Shown: positions 8,361 through 16,857 of the stretch, piece by piece
Numbering within the stretch: position 1 is the stretch's first letter
Layout of the letters: each line of letters starts with the position of its first letter
DNA from: Corynebacterium imitans
GTDB lineage: Bacteria > Actinomycetota > Actinomycetes > Mycobacteriales > Mycobacteriaceae
NCBI RefSeq assembly: GCF_000739455.1
Contig: NZ_CP009211.1
Coordinates: 2,168,595-2,232,594 of the forward strand
Length of the DNA: 64,000 nucleotides
Reading direction: 5' to 3'
Translations under genes and position numbers: made by a program
Notes under the pieces: generated by a model
The model's input: the letters and a program-made list of their open reading frames with translations, nothing else
Database searches by the model: none
What the model was told of the DNA's origin: nothing

Positions 8361-8933
8361 ATGACGATTCGACCCATCGTGATTTACGGCGACCCTGTCC
8401 TGCACAACCCGACCCGCGAGGTGACTCAGCCTGTGGAGGAGCTGCAGGAGCTGATCGCGGACATGCACGAGACGATGGATGCCGCCAACGGCGTCGGCCT
8501 TGCCGCCAACCAGGTGGGCGTTGACCTGCGCCTTTTCGTGTACCACTGCCCGGACGGGGACGAGGTGCGCCGCGGCACGGTGATCAACCCGGTGCTGGAG
8601 ACCAGCGAGATCCCGAAGACGATGCCGCGCGATGACGGCGAGGACGACGAGGGTTGCCTGTCGGTTCCGGGCGAGGGTTTCCCCACCGGCCGTGCGGATT
8701 GGGCCAAGGTCACGGGCCTCGACGAGCACGGCAACGAAATCGAGATCGAGGGCACCGGCTTCTTCGCCCGTTGCCTGCAGCACGAGGTGGGCCACCTTGA
8801 CGGTAAGGTGTATACCGATGTGTTGACTGGCCGCTACAAGCGCGAGGCAAAGCGCGCGATTAAGGCGAACGGTTGGACCGAGCCCGGCCGGACCTGGTTG
8901 CCGGGCACTGATGAGGATCCGTTCGGCCACTAG
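8361..8933 (+). CDS. def: Peptide deformylase
   Basis: Removes the N-formyl group from nascent proteins in the cytoplasm; a metal-dependent hydrolase. All three family motifs are present in order: [10 protein letters not shown] (motif 1), EGCLSVPG (motif 2, metal Cys) and QHEVGHLDG (motif 3, HExxH). The length of 190 aa fits the family. The ATG at 8361 is chosen because the protein then begins [15 protein letters not shown] as other deformylases do, and because a -10 hexamer lies 7 nt upstream; longer in-frame starts run through the divergent gene. Confidence 0.96.
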   Translation: MTIRPIVIYGDPVLHNPTREVTQPVEELQELIADMHETMDAANGVGLAANQVGVDLRLFVYHCPDGDEVRRGTVINPVLETSEIPKTMPRDDGEDDEGCLSVPGEGFPTGRADWAKVTGLDEHGNEIEIEGTGFFARCLQHEVGHLDGKVYTDVLTGRYKREAKRAIKANGWTEPGRTWLPGTDEDPFGH

Positions 8934-8953
8934 GCCAGTCGGGAAAGGGTTTT

Positions 8954-9955
8954 ATGCGTACTTCTTCAGCTCTCGCCGCCGGCACGCTCATTGTGGCGTT
9001 GTCCGCGCCTTTCGCGTGGGCGCAGGAGCCAGTGGAGCAGTTGCTTATCGACGTCCACGAGCTCCACGACTCCTACACCGACACCCTCGAGACCCAGCTG
9101 GAGGACATCGAGGCCGCCGAGGAGGCCGAGGACGAGGAGGCGCTTGTCGCCGCGCAGGACGCGTACCGCGAAACGCTAAAAGAGTGGCGCACCGAGCTCA
9201 TCGACGCCGCCGACGAGCTGGAAAGCTTACGCGAGGACGCGAAGGACAACGCCCCTGACGGCGAGCTGACTAAGCAGGAGAAGAAGGCGTTCACCAAGGC
9301 CGAGGACGCGATCCGCGAGGACCGCGCGACGGTCCGTGAGCTGCGCGAGGAGGTCCTCGGCGACGACGAGGCTGTCTACCTCCCGGGCGTCATCGGCGGA
9401 CTCGGCGGCCTGTTGGGCACCACCGCCTCGGACGCGATCGAGCGTTCTGAGCAGGGCGACAAGCGCATCGTCTTCGGGCTGCCGGAAGAGGAAGAAGCAG
9501 AGGAAACCTCCGAGGAAACCACCACCGAGGTGACCACGCCGGAGGAGCCGCGGCCGTACTACCGCGCCGAGGTGATGCAGGAGACCTCCACCACCAGCGA
9601 AACGACGACCAGCTCGAGCACGGAGTCCAGCACCTCCAGCAGCACCGAAACCGCATCCGCGACCACCACGGCCACCAGCTCCTCAACCTCCGCCCCGGCG
9701 GAAACGACCACGGGCACAGGCACGTCTTCGGAAACCACCTCGGCGACTGCGATCCTGCAAAACCGCACGACCTCGGCGAGCTCGAGTTCTTCGACGGTGA
9801 CGCGCACGACGTCGAGCACCACCTCCACCACCGAGACTTCGGAGGAGACGCGCGACGGCGACCTGGCCGAGACGGGTACGCCGATGCGCAACCTGATCGT
9901 GCTCGCTGCCCTGCTGACTCTCGCTGGCGCGTTCCTGGTCCGCCGCCCCGCCTAA
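8954..9955 (+). CDS. Cell-wall-anchored surface protein, LAETG type
   Basis: 333 aa with a signal peptide (1-23), an acidic coiled-coil-rich domain (about 25-150; strings of Glu, Asp, Ala, Leu and Arg in heptads), a short glycine-rich hydrophobic stretch (GVIGGLGGLLG near 145-155), a long Ser/Thr/Glu stalk (about 180-300) and a sorting signal LAETG near 304 followed by a hydrophobic helix and RRPA. Family not recognised. The stalk is typical of wall-spanning anchors. It lies between def and the N-acetylglutamate synthase gene, and its stop overlaps the next start (TAATG), so it is co-transcribed with housekeeping genes. The binding partner is unknown. Confidence 0.8.
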   Translation: MRTSSALAAGTLIVALSAPFAWAQEPVEQLLIDVHELHDSYTDTLETQLEDIEAAEEAEDEEALVAAQDAYRETLKEWRTELIDAADELESLREDAKDNAPDGELTKQEKKAFTKAEDAIREDRATVRELREEVLGDDEAVYLPGVIGGLGGLLGTTASDAIERSEQGDKRIVFGLPEEEEAEETSEETTTEVTTPEEPRPYYRAEVMQETSTTSETTTSSSTESSTSSSTETASATTTATSSSTSAPAETTTGTGTSSETTSATAILQNRTTSASSSSSTVTRTTSSTTSTTETSEETRDGDLAETGTPMRNLIVLAALLTLAGAFLVRRPA

Positions 9956-10935
9956 TGTCGCGTATTTTCCGCTCGGATGAGGTGGCCGTCGGCGACCGCG
10001 TCGTGGTGCGCCAGCGTCGCGGCGAGATGGCCAGCGACGTCATCGGGCACGTGCTCAGCCTGGATCCGCTGGTGATCCGCCCGCAAGAGGTCGGCGGTTT
10101 CCCCTCGTTTAAGGACGCGGTGGAGATCCGGGACCTTCACATCATCAAGAAGCTGTCGCCGCGCACCGTGCGCAATTCGGACATCCGCGCCATCGAGGCT
10201 GCCACAGCCCGCGCATTCCCGGGCCAGGAGCAGCAGCTTATATGCGGCTGGCTCGCCCGCACCGGTGCCGAGATCGCCGAGCGCTCCAACTCGGCCACCC
10301 CGGTCGGGCATTCCGCTTCCCTGCAGCCGGTGCCGCTCGACGAGCTGAAAAAGTTCTACGACGCCCACGATGTGCCGCTGCAGTTGCTCGTGCCCGAGCG
10401 CATCGGCAAGCCTGCGTTGCGCCTGATCGAGCGCCACCCGGAGGCCTGGGAGCTGGGCGAGGAGATCCTCGTGATGACGGCCGACTGCGCCGCGTCCGAG
10501 ACAGCCGCAGACACCGGCGCGCAGCTGCGCGTGGATACCCACCCCAGCGACGAGTGGCTCGAGATGTACCACTTCCGGGGTGCACCACTGCCGGAGGACG
10601 CGGTGCTGGATCTGGCCGCCAATATCGAGGGCAAGCTTGCGTTTGCCCAGCTTGTCAGGGACGGCCGGACGGTCGCGGTGACCCGCGCGACGCTGACTGA
10701 GTCCGACGACGGGCGCACCTGGCTCGGCTACTCGGCGGTCGAGGTCGCCGAGGACTGCCGCCGCCAGGGCCTGGGCACGCAGCTGACCCGCCAGCTTTTG
10801 GCCTGGGGTGCCTCACAGGGTGCCGAGGCGGCGTATCTGCACTGCCGCCAGAGCAACGGAATCGCGCTGGATATGTACCACAAGCTGGGCTTTATCGAGC
10901 ATCATCGTCATCGTTATGCCCGGTTGTTGGGTTAG
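9955..10935 (+). CDS. GNAT acetyltransferase, N-acetylglutamate synthase CG3035 type
   Basis: Predicted to transfer acetyl from acetyl-CoA to glutamate, the first step of arginine synthesis. 326 aa. The N-terminal 60 residues form a beta-rich domain, the middle is corynebacteria-specific, and the C-terminal GNAT fold (about 235-325) contains the acetyl-CoA loop EDCRRQGLGTQL. Order next to def and xthA matches, as I recall, the C. glutamicum locus where cg3035 was shown to have this activity. The start overlaps the upstream stop by one base, implying translational coupling. Residues that bind glutamate cannot be identified by eye, so substrate assignment rests on context and family. Confidence 0.75.
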   Translation: MSRIFRSDEVAVGDRVVVRQRRGEMASDVIGHVLSLDPLVIRPQEVGGFPSFKDAVEIRDLHIIKKLSPRTVRNSDIRAIEAATARAFPGQEQQLICGWLARTGAEIAERSNSATPVGHSASLQPVPLDELKKFYDAHDVPLQLLVPERIGKPALRLIERHPEAWELGEEILVMTADCAASETAADTGAQLRVDTHPSDEWLEMYHFRGAPLPEDAVLDLAANIEGKLAFAQLVRDGRTVAVTRATLTESDDGRTWLGYSAVEVAEDCRRQGLGTQLTRQLLAWGASQGAEAAYLHCRQSNGIALDMYHKLGFIEHHRHRYARLLG

Positions 10936-10961
10936 GACAACGGGGCGTCGGCAAGCATAGC

Positions 10962-10967
10962 TACAGT
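10962..10967 (+). promoter_or_regulatory. -10 hexamer TACAGT of xthA (leaderless)
   Basis: TACAGT ends 6 nt before the xthA ATG, so transcription should begin at or next to the start codon. No ribosome binding site is present. Confidence 0.55.
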
Positions 10968-10973
10968 AGTGGC

Positions 10974-11765
10974 ATGCGAATCGCCACTTGGAACGTCAAC
11001 TCGGTGCGCACCCGCGCAGAGCGCATCGTCGCTTTCCTCGACCGCCAGCAGGTCGACGTGCTGGCCATGCAGGAGACCAAGGCCGCCGACGCGAAATTCC
11101 CCTACGACGTATTCCACGACGCCGGCTACGAGGTTGCGCACGTGGGATACAACCAGTGGAACGGCGTGGCGATTGCTTCGCGGGTGGGCTTAAGCGACGT
11201 GCGCGACCACTTCGAGCGCCAACCCAGCTTTGCCAAGAAGGGCGAGCCGGTGCGCGAGGCACGCGCGGTCGGCGCGAACTGCGGCGGGGTCGAGGTGTGG
11301 AGCCTGTATGTGCCCAACGGCCGCGAGATCGGCGACCCGCACTACGACTACAAGCTGCAGTTCCTCTACTCGCTGCAGGACACGGTGCGCCCGGGCGAGT
11401 TGCAGGTGCTCACCGGCGATTTCAACATCGCCCCGCGCGATGAGAACGTGTGGGACATCGACTGGTTCGACGGCAAGACACACGTGACCGAACCCGAGCG
11501 CGCCGCCTTCCAGATGCTGTGCGAGACCGGCTTGAGACAGCTCGAGCACGAGGAGCTCTACTCCTTCTGGGACTACAAGTCGGCCCGCTTCCAGCGCAAC
11601 GAGGGCATGCTCATCGACTTCCAGCTCGCCACCGCCCCGCTCGCCGCGCTCGCCACCCGCGTGTGGGTCGATGTGGACGAGCGCCGCGGCACCGGTGCCT
11701 CCGACCACGCGCCCGTGATCGCAGAGTATGACACTCGCGGGCTGGACTACGATCAGGTCCGATGA
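10974..11765 (+). CDS. xthA: Exodeoxyribonuclease III
   Basis: AP endonuclease and 3'-5' exonuclease of base-excision repair (263 aa). Motifs of the exonuclease III/APE fold are present: WNVNSVR at the N-terminus (metal Asn), MQETK at about 32-36 (metal Glu), GDFNIAPRD near 148 and SDHAPV near 249 (catalytic Asp-His pair). Start at the ATG at 10974, with a -10 immediately upstream. The stop overlaps the start of the cardiolipin synthase gene by 4 nt (ATGA), so the two form an operon. Nothing looks degenerate. Confidence 0.95.
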   Translation: MRIATWNVNSVRTRAERIVAFLDRQQVDVLAMQETKAADAKFPYDVFHDAGYEVAHVGYNQWNGVAIASRVGLSDVRDHFERQPSFAKKGEPVREARAVGANCGGVEVWSLYVPNGREIGDPHYDYKLQFLYSLQDTVRPGELQVLTGDFNIAPRDENVWDIDWFDGKTHVTEPERAAFQMLCETGLRQLEHEELYSFWDYKSARFQRNEGMLIDFQLATAPLAALATRVWVDVDERRGTGASDHAPVIAEYDTRGLDYDQVR

Positions 11766-13240
11766 GCTTCTCGTTCGACGTTTCGTACTGGCAGTTGGTG
11801 GCCATGGCCATCGACTACGCCATCAAGTTCGTCATGATCGGTATCGTGCCGGAGAACCGCCGCCCGTCTTCGGCGAACGCGTGGCTGCTGCTCATTCTGC
11901 TGCTGCCGATCGTGGGCCTGCCGCTGTACCTGCTGATGGGCTCCACCCTGGTTTCGCGCAGGCGCCACCGCATCCAGCAGCAGGCCACGGACCTGCTCAA
12001 CGACGTCTTCACCACCACGCCGGACTACCCGCAGGGCGCGCGGCTTTCCCCCGACGTCACCTCGATGCTGCGCCTGAACCGCGAGCTGACGGGGTTTCCC
12101 GCCCAGTACAGCCGGGTGCGCCGGACCTGGGCGGACTATGAATTGGTGATGCAGCGGCTCGCCTCGCTTATCGACGAGGCAACCTCCTACGTCGACGTCG
12201 AAATCTACGCCGTGGCGTGGGATGAAACCACCGCTCCCGTCTTCGAGGCGATGGAGCGGGCAGTTCAGCGCGGCGTCCACGTCCGTCTGCTTTTTGACCA
12301 CATCGGGTCGATGAAGTACCCGGAGTTCCGCGAACTCAAGCGCAAGCTGACCAAGGCGGGCATCGATTGGCACCTCATGCTGCCGCTGAATCTGCTGCGT
12401 GGCCGCTTCCGCAGGCCGGACCTGCGCAACCACAGAAAGCTCGTGGTCATCGACGGCCGCGTCGGCTTTCTGGGCTCGCTGAACCTGATCGACCGCAGCT
12501 ACCTCATGGCGAACCACCGCCGGGCGGGCCGGCAGTGGGTGGACATCTTCATCGAGCTGGAGGGCCCCATCGTCGCCTCCATGGAGTCGCTGTTCGCCGT
12601 GGACTGGTACACGGAGTCCGGTGAGCTTATCGAGCTGAAAGCACCCGCGCCCCTGCCCGCACCACACCGCGAGGACGTCAACCTCATGCAGCTTCTGCCC
12701 TCCGGGCCCGGGTACCAGACGGAGCCGAACCTGCGCAGCTTTAACTCACTCATCCACCACGCCCGCGGGCACCTGATCCTGTGCTCGCCGTACTTCGTGC
12801 CGGAGGAATCCCTCCTCGAGGCGGTGACCACGGCTTGCTACCGCGGCATCCGGGTCGATCTCCTGGTGGGAGAAAAGGCAGATCAGTTCATGGTCAACCA
12901 CGCCCAGTCCTCCTACTACCAGCAGCTTTTAGAGGCCGGCGTACACATCTGGGAGTTTCCTGCCCCCTACATCCTGCACACCAAGTTCGCCCTGGCGGAC
13001 CCGCAGACGCAGGAGGCGGTAGGCGTTGTTGGTTCGTCGAACATGGATATCCGCTCGTTCTCCCTCAACTACGAGTCCAGCCTGTTTGTCACTGCCGGCT
13101 CGCTCATCCGGGATCTAGAAAAGCTCGCGGAAAACTACCTTGCAGTCTCCCGCGAGCTCACACCAGAGCGGTGGAACCGGCGGCCCTGGTATCGCCGGTA
13201 TGTGGACAACGTGATGAAGCTGACGTCTGCGCTGCAATAA
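11762..13240 (+). CDS. cls: Cardiolipin synthase (phospholipase D family)
   Basis: Membrane enzyme making cardiolipin. 492 aa with two N-terminal membrane helices (about 10-30 and 38-60) and two HKD catalytic motifs: HRKLVVIDG followed by GSLN near 222-240, and HTKFALAD followed by GSSNMD near 405-428. The two-helix plus two-HKD layout and length match bacterial ClsA-type synthases. It overlaps xthA by 4 nt. It is convergent with the ABC permease gene (stops 3 nt apart) with no terminator between them. Another PLD-family phosphatidyltransferase activity cannot be excluded. Confidence 0.87.
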   Translation: MSFSFDVSYWQLVAMAIDYAIKFVMIGIVPENRRPSSANAWLLLILLLPIVGLPLYLLMGSTLVSRRRHRIQQQATDLLNDVFTTTPDYPQGARLSPDVTSMLRLNRELTGFPAQYSRVRRTWADYELVMQRLASLIDEATSYVDVEIYAVAWDETTAPVFEAMERAVQRGVHVRLLFDHIGSMKYPEFRELKRKLTKAGIDWHLMLPLNLLRGRFRRPDLRNHRKLVVIDGRVGFLGSLNLIDRSYLMANHRRAGRQWVDIFIELEGPIVASMESLFAVDWYTESGELIELKAPAPLPAPHREDVNLMQLLPSGPGYQTEPNLRSFNSLIHHARGHLILCSPYFVPEESLLEAVTTACYRGIRVDLLVGEKADQFMVNHAQSSYYQQLLEAGVHIWEFPAPYILHTKFALADPQTQEAVGVVGSSNMDIRSFSLNYESSLFVTAGSLIRDLEKLAENYLAVSRELTPERWNRRPWYRRYVDNVMKLTSALQ

Positions 13241-13243
13241 CGC

Positions 13244-13972
13244 TTACACGTCGCGCTTGTGCAGCACCAACACGCCGATGCCCCACAGCGCGACGGCCCA
13301 CACGCAGAAGATGCCAAACGACGCCCACAGCTCGTGCGCGCCCGGCTGGTTGAGCATGAAGCTCATCAGGTTACCGAAGGGCATGTATTCGCTGACCTTC
13401 GCACCGATTTTGGGCAGGATGCGGACAACGTTTTCCACCACCAGCAACAGGCCGAGCCCGATGACCACGGTGCCGGCGGTGTTGCGCACCAGCCAGCCCA
13501 CGCCCTGGGTCAGCACGACGATCAAGGCCTGGCCCAGCGGCACGGCCCACAGCGAGCGCTGCGTAAAGCTATTCGTGGCCCAGTTGGCCGGCACGTTGGC
13601 GGTGAGGTCACCTGCGATGAGTGCGAGCACCATGCTCACCAGCCCGATGACAAAGGCAAGTACTGCGCCCAGCAGCACCTTGGCTGCCGCTAGCTGCCAG
13701 CGCTTCGGCACGATGCGGAAGTTGGTACTGGCCATCCCGAATCGGTACTCGGTGGTGACCATCATGGAAGCCTGCACCATCGTGATGATGGAAAGGGTCA
13801 GGGCGACGATCGAGACCGTCATCAGCGGCGCATACGGCATCGCGCCGAAGGTGGAGGACCACCCGACCAGGATGCCGTAGAGCAGCGAAAGCACAAGCGC
13901 CACGATCGTTAAGACCCAGAACGACTTCGTGGTGCGCAGTTTGGTCCATTCGGCGTTGATCTGGTTAAGCAC
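13244..13972 (-). CDS. ABC-2 type transporter permease
   Basis: 242-aa membrane protein with about six hydrophobic helices (near 20-40, 58-80, 100-125, 140-165, 175-195, 215-238) and the N-terminal NQINAEWTKLRTTKSFW signature common in ABC-2 permeases of Gram-positives. The start is the GTG at 13972: it overlaps the ATPase stop by 8 nt and is preceded by a good GGAGGAA site. Longer in-frame readings run through the ATPase gene in another frame and are not real. It pairs with the ATPase encoded directly upstream. The exported substrate is unknown. Confidence 0.85.
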   Translation of the reverse strand: MLNQINAEWTKLRTTKSFWVLTIVALVLSLLYGILVGWSSTFGAMPYAPLMTVSIVALTLSIITMVQASMMVTTEYRFGMASTNFRIVPKRWQLAAAKVLLGAVLAFVIGLVSMVLALIAGDLTANVPANWATNSFTQRSLWAVPLGQALIVVLTQGVGWLVRNTAGTVVIGLGLLLVVENVVRILPKIGAKVSEYMPFGNLMSFMLNQPGAHELWASFGIFCVWAVALWGIGVLVLHKRDV

Positions 13973-14891
13973 GGCGTTCCTCCGGTGCGGTGTATTCAGC
14001 GTGGCCCTCGGTCGAGTGCATGTACGCATCCTCGAGCGAGGCGTGACGTTCGGTGAGCTCGGCAAGCTGGATTCCGGCCTCGAAGGCGATGCGCCCGACC
14101 TCATCACTTGACGTGTTGGGGACCTCCAGCAGCGCGCGCTGCGCCCCATCGACGCCGCGGCGCACCTCACCCAGCGATGTGGCCAGGCGCTCGAGCGCGG
14201 CCTCGTCCGCGGTGCGCACCAGGGTGGTCACCGCGGAGTTGGAAGAGATGAACTCGGCCACCGAGGTGTCGGCGACGAGCTTGCCGCGGCCGATCACCAC
14301 GAGGTTGTCGGCGGTCTGCGCCATCTCGGCGAGGATGTGCGAGGACACAAACACAGTGCGCCCCTCCGCAGCCAAGCCGCGCAGCAGGCCGCGGACCCAG
14401 CGGATGCCCTCCGGGTCAAGCCCGTTGACCGGCTCGTCCAGGATCAGGTACTCCGGGTCGCCGAGCAGCGCGGCGGCAATGCCGAGGCGCTGGCCCATAC
14501 CCAAAGAAAAGCCGCCGACTCGCTTGTCGGCCACATCAGTCAAGCCAACCAGGCCGAGTACTTCGTCGACGCGGTTGGCAGGCAGCCCAGCGGCCTGCGC
14601 CTGCCACAGCAGGCTGTTGCGCGCCGTGCGGTTGGGGTGCACGCCCTTGGCGTCGAGAAGCGCGCCGACGCGATGGGTGGGTTGTGGCAGGTCGCGGTAG
14701 GCGGCACCGTCGATAAGCGCGGTGCCCTGGGTGGGGGTGTCCAGGCCCAGCAACATACGCATGGTGGTGGACTTGCCCGACCCGTTGGGGCCCAGGAAGC
14801 CGGTGACCACGCCCGGTTTCACGCTGAACGTGAGGTCATCGACCGCCCGGACCGGACCGTAGTGTTTGGTCAGTCCTTGAACTTCAATCAT
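13965..14891 (-). CDS. ABC transporter ATP-binding protein
   Basis: 308-aa ATPase partner of the downstream permease. Walker A is GPNGSGKST near 34-42, the signature is FSLGMGQRLGI near 135, and Walker B is YLILDEP near 155-161, followed by an H-loop (SSHIL). The C-terminal 90 residues form the extension typical of DrrA/CcmA-type exporters. The ATG at 14891 begins MIEVQGLTKHYG, the usual start of such ATPases. It overlaps the NUDIX gene by 8 nt, and a CATACT hexamer lies 7 nt upstream, so an internal leaderless transcript is possible. Drug or lipid export is plausible but not shown. Confidence 0.9.
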   Translation of the reverse strand: MIEVQGLTKHYGPVRAVDDLTFSVKPGVVTGFLGPNGSGKSTTMRMLLGLDTPTQGTALIDGAAYRDLPQPTHRVGALLDAKGVHPNRTARNSLLWQAQAAGLPANRVDEVLGLVGLTDVADKRVGGFSLGMGQRLGIAAALLGDPEYLILDEPVNGLDPEGIRWVRGLLRGLAAEGRTVFVSSHILAEMAQTADNLVVIGRGKLVADTSVAEFISSNSAVTTLVRTADEAALERLATSLGEVRRGVDGAQRALLEVPNTSSDEVGRIAFEAGIQLAELTERHASLEDAYMHSTEGHAEYTAPEERRA

Positions 14892-15345
14892 GCGGACAAG
14901 TATGCCCGATGAGCCCCTCCAGCGCGGCAGCGAACCCCGGGTGCAAGTGCAGTTCACACACATCGTCCAGCGGAACCCAACGAAGCTCTTCGCTCTCCTC
15001 GTTCGCCTCCACGGGCAGCGGGGCCCCATCGATCGTGCGGGCCAGCACGGTGGTGTAGCTCCAGCCGGGCACGCGCATAGTCACGACCTCCTCGCACGGG
15101 GTGACGTGTGCCGGGTCGATGCCGCACTCCTCCACCGTCTCGCGCAGGGCGGCCTCGGTGGCGGTTTCGTGCGAATCGCGGGCACCGCCGGGGATTCCCC
15201 ACGTATCCCCCTGGGCCGTCCACGCGGCGCGGTGCTGCAACAGAATCTTGTCCTCTGCCTGCAGGAAGAGGCCTGCGGCACCGAACTTTCCCCAGTATTT
15301 TTTGCCGTTGGGGCTTATGACCCATCCGTTTCCGTCGCCAAGCAT
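14884..15345 (-). CDS. NUDIX hydrolase
   Basis: 153-aa hydrolase of nucleoside diphosphate-linked substrates. The complete Nudix box is visible, starting GGARDSHETATEAALRET and continuing VEECGI, near 57-80. The N-terminus (PNGKKYWGKFGAAGLFL) is typical of an actinobacterial NUDIX subgroup. The ATG at 15345 is preferred over an in-frame GTG at 15354 because TACAGT lies 7 nt before it. It is the first gene of a likely three-gene unit with the ABC ATPase and permease. The substrate is unknown. Confidence 0.85.
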   Translation of the reverse strand: MLGDGNGWVISPNGKKYWGKFGAAGLFLQAEDKILLQHRAAWTAQGDTWGIPGGARDSHETATEAALRETVEECGIDPAHVTPCEEVVTMRVPGWSYTTVLARTIDGAPLPVEANEESEELRWVPLDDVCELHLHPGFAAALEGLIGHTCPHD

Positions 15346-15352
15346 GCCACCC

Positions 15353-15375
15353 ACTGTAGCGAGACACGTTATTCT
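15353..15375. promoter_or_regulatory. Divergent leaderless promoters (NUDIX gene and glnX)
   Basis: Minus strand TACAGT at 15358-15353 is 7 nt before the NUDIX ATG. Plus strand TATTCT at 15370-15375 is 6 nt before the glnX ATG at 15382. Only 36 nt separate the two start codons, so both promoters and any operator must overlap. Confidence 0.6.
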
Positions 15376-15381
15376 TGGGGA

Positions 15382-16857
15382 ATGTCCCAGAACGTGCAGC
15401 GAGGCCCCGCGCCGACGCCCGACGACGCGTGGTTGGACGAGTTAGAGCGCACCCCAACCCGCCGCACGTTCCGTATGGTCATGCGCGACTACGTCACCGG
15501 GCCCGCCCGCCTGGCCCGGCGCGGCGCAAGTTTCGTTGCTACCACGCCCGGCAAGCTCGTCGCCATGATGCTGGTGCTCACGCTCGCCCTGCTCGCCGCG
15601 GGTATGGCGATGAGTTCCTCGATGGCAAAGCGGCAGGACTCGCTGGACACGCTGGTCACCGCGACCGAGCCGATGAGTAACTCGGCCCACCTGCTATTTA
15701 CCTCGCTGTCGCAGGCGGACACCGTGGCGACCACCGGTTTTGTGCAGCCCGGCATGCTGACCAAGGAGGAGCGGATCCTGTACCTGGCCTCGCTGGACCA
15801 GGCCGTGACCGCGTCGAACGACGTCTACCGCGGCTCCGTCGAAGCCGCCAACGCGCAGGACAGCGAAGAGATCTTAAACCTGGTCTCTTCCATCCAGCGC
15901 CACATCCCTGTCTACTCGGCGCTGATGGAGCGCGCCCTGGTCAACCAGCGCATGGGCAACCCCGTCGGCGTGGCGTACATGTCGGAGGCCTCCGGCATCA
16001 TGAGGGAGCAGATGCTTGACGACGCCGACCGCCTCTACACCCTGACCCAACGCCAAGTCGCCCGCGAGATGGCCCGCCTGTCCGCGCCCCAATTCGTGCC
16101 GCTGTCCGGGCTGTTCGCCGCCCTGATCTTCCTCATCGCCGCCCAATGGTGGCTCTGGCGCACCTTCCGCCGCCGCCTGAACAAGGGCTTCCTCGTTGCG
16201 ACGGCATCTATGCTGGTCGCAGTGCTGTGGGTGAGCGTGTCCAACCTGCAGCTGTGGCAGTCCGGCTTCGTTGGCTTCACGCGCGCCGCCGAACCCTGGG
16301 AGCAGCTCACCGCCGCCCGCATCGACGCGCAGGAGGCCCGCACCGACGAGACCTTCGCCCTGCTGCGGCGCCAGTCTGTCGCGCAGTCCTCGCGCTCCTT
16401 CGACTCCACGCACGAGAAGATCGTCGACGCCCTGCAGGCGACAAACGTGGTGCTCGCGCAACACACGGGGCGCAACAACAGCGAGACCACCCGCGAGACC
16501 GAACGGCTGATCACCTCCGCGCACGTCGCACTGGCTAAGTGGCAGGACAACCACACCGCACTGCTGTCCGCGATTGATAACGGCCAATACCAGGAGGCCG
16601 TCGTGCTGCTGACCGGGCAGGAGCCGGGAGACGAAGGTGATGAGACACGCGCCGGTGAGGTCGGCGCGACCGCCTACCGGCAGCTGGACGCGGACCTGCA
16701 GGAACTCATCGCCATCTCGCGCGTGTCCACCCGCGAGTACATCACGGCCTCGCTCGACGCGACCCGACTGGTCTCGGGCGCGGTGGCGCTGTTGTCGCTG
16801 CTGGCGGTGCTGTGCATTTGGATTGGTATCCGACACCGGATTGCGGAGTATCTGTGA
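15382..16857 (+). CDS. glnX: Membrane sensor component GlnX of the PknG pathway
   Basis: 491-aa membrane protein. Hydrophobic helices lie near 53-76, 236-258, 268-290 and 463-485, enclosing two large extracytoplasmic helical regions (about 77-235 and 291-460). It is immediately followed by a glutamine-binding-type lipoprotein gene and by pknG, with overlapping start and stop codons. In C. glutamicum this trio (GlnX, GlnH, PknG) relays extracellular Asp/Glu to OdhI, and GlnX is thought to carry the signal across the membrane. The start at 15382 gives MSQNVQRGPAP and has a -10 hexamer 6 nt upstream. The N-terminal 45 residues are cytoplasmic and basic. Confidence 0.85.
   Translation: MSQNVQRGPAPTPDDAWLDELERTPTRRTFRMVMRDYVTGPARLARRGASFVATTPGKLVAMMLVLTLALLAAGMAMSSSMAKRQDSLDTLVTATEPMSNSAHLLFTSLSQADTVATTGFVQPGMLTKEERILYLASLDQAVTASNDVYRGSVEAANAQDSEEILNLVSSIQRHIPVYSALMERALVNQRMGNPVGVAYMSEASGIMREQMLDDADRLYTLTQRQVAREMARLSAPQFVPLSGLFAALIFLIAAQWWLWRTFRRRLNKGFLVATASMLVAVLWVSVSNLQLWQSGFVGFTRAAEPWEQLTAARIDAQEARTDETFALLRRQSVAQSSRSFDSTHEKIVDALQATNVVLAQHTGRNNSETTRETERLITSAHVALAKWQDNHTALLSAIDNGQYQEAVVLLTGQEPGDEGDETRAGEVGATAYRQLDADLQELIAISRVSTREYITASLDATRLVSGAVALLSLLAVLCIWIGIRHRIAEYL

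Noticed and set aside
9390..10043. Long Arg/Trp-rich minus-strand frame opposite the LAETG protein
   Set aside because: A shadow of the Ser/Thr-rich stalk codons; composition is not protein-like.
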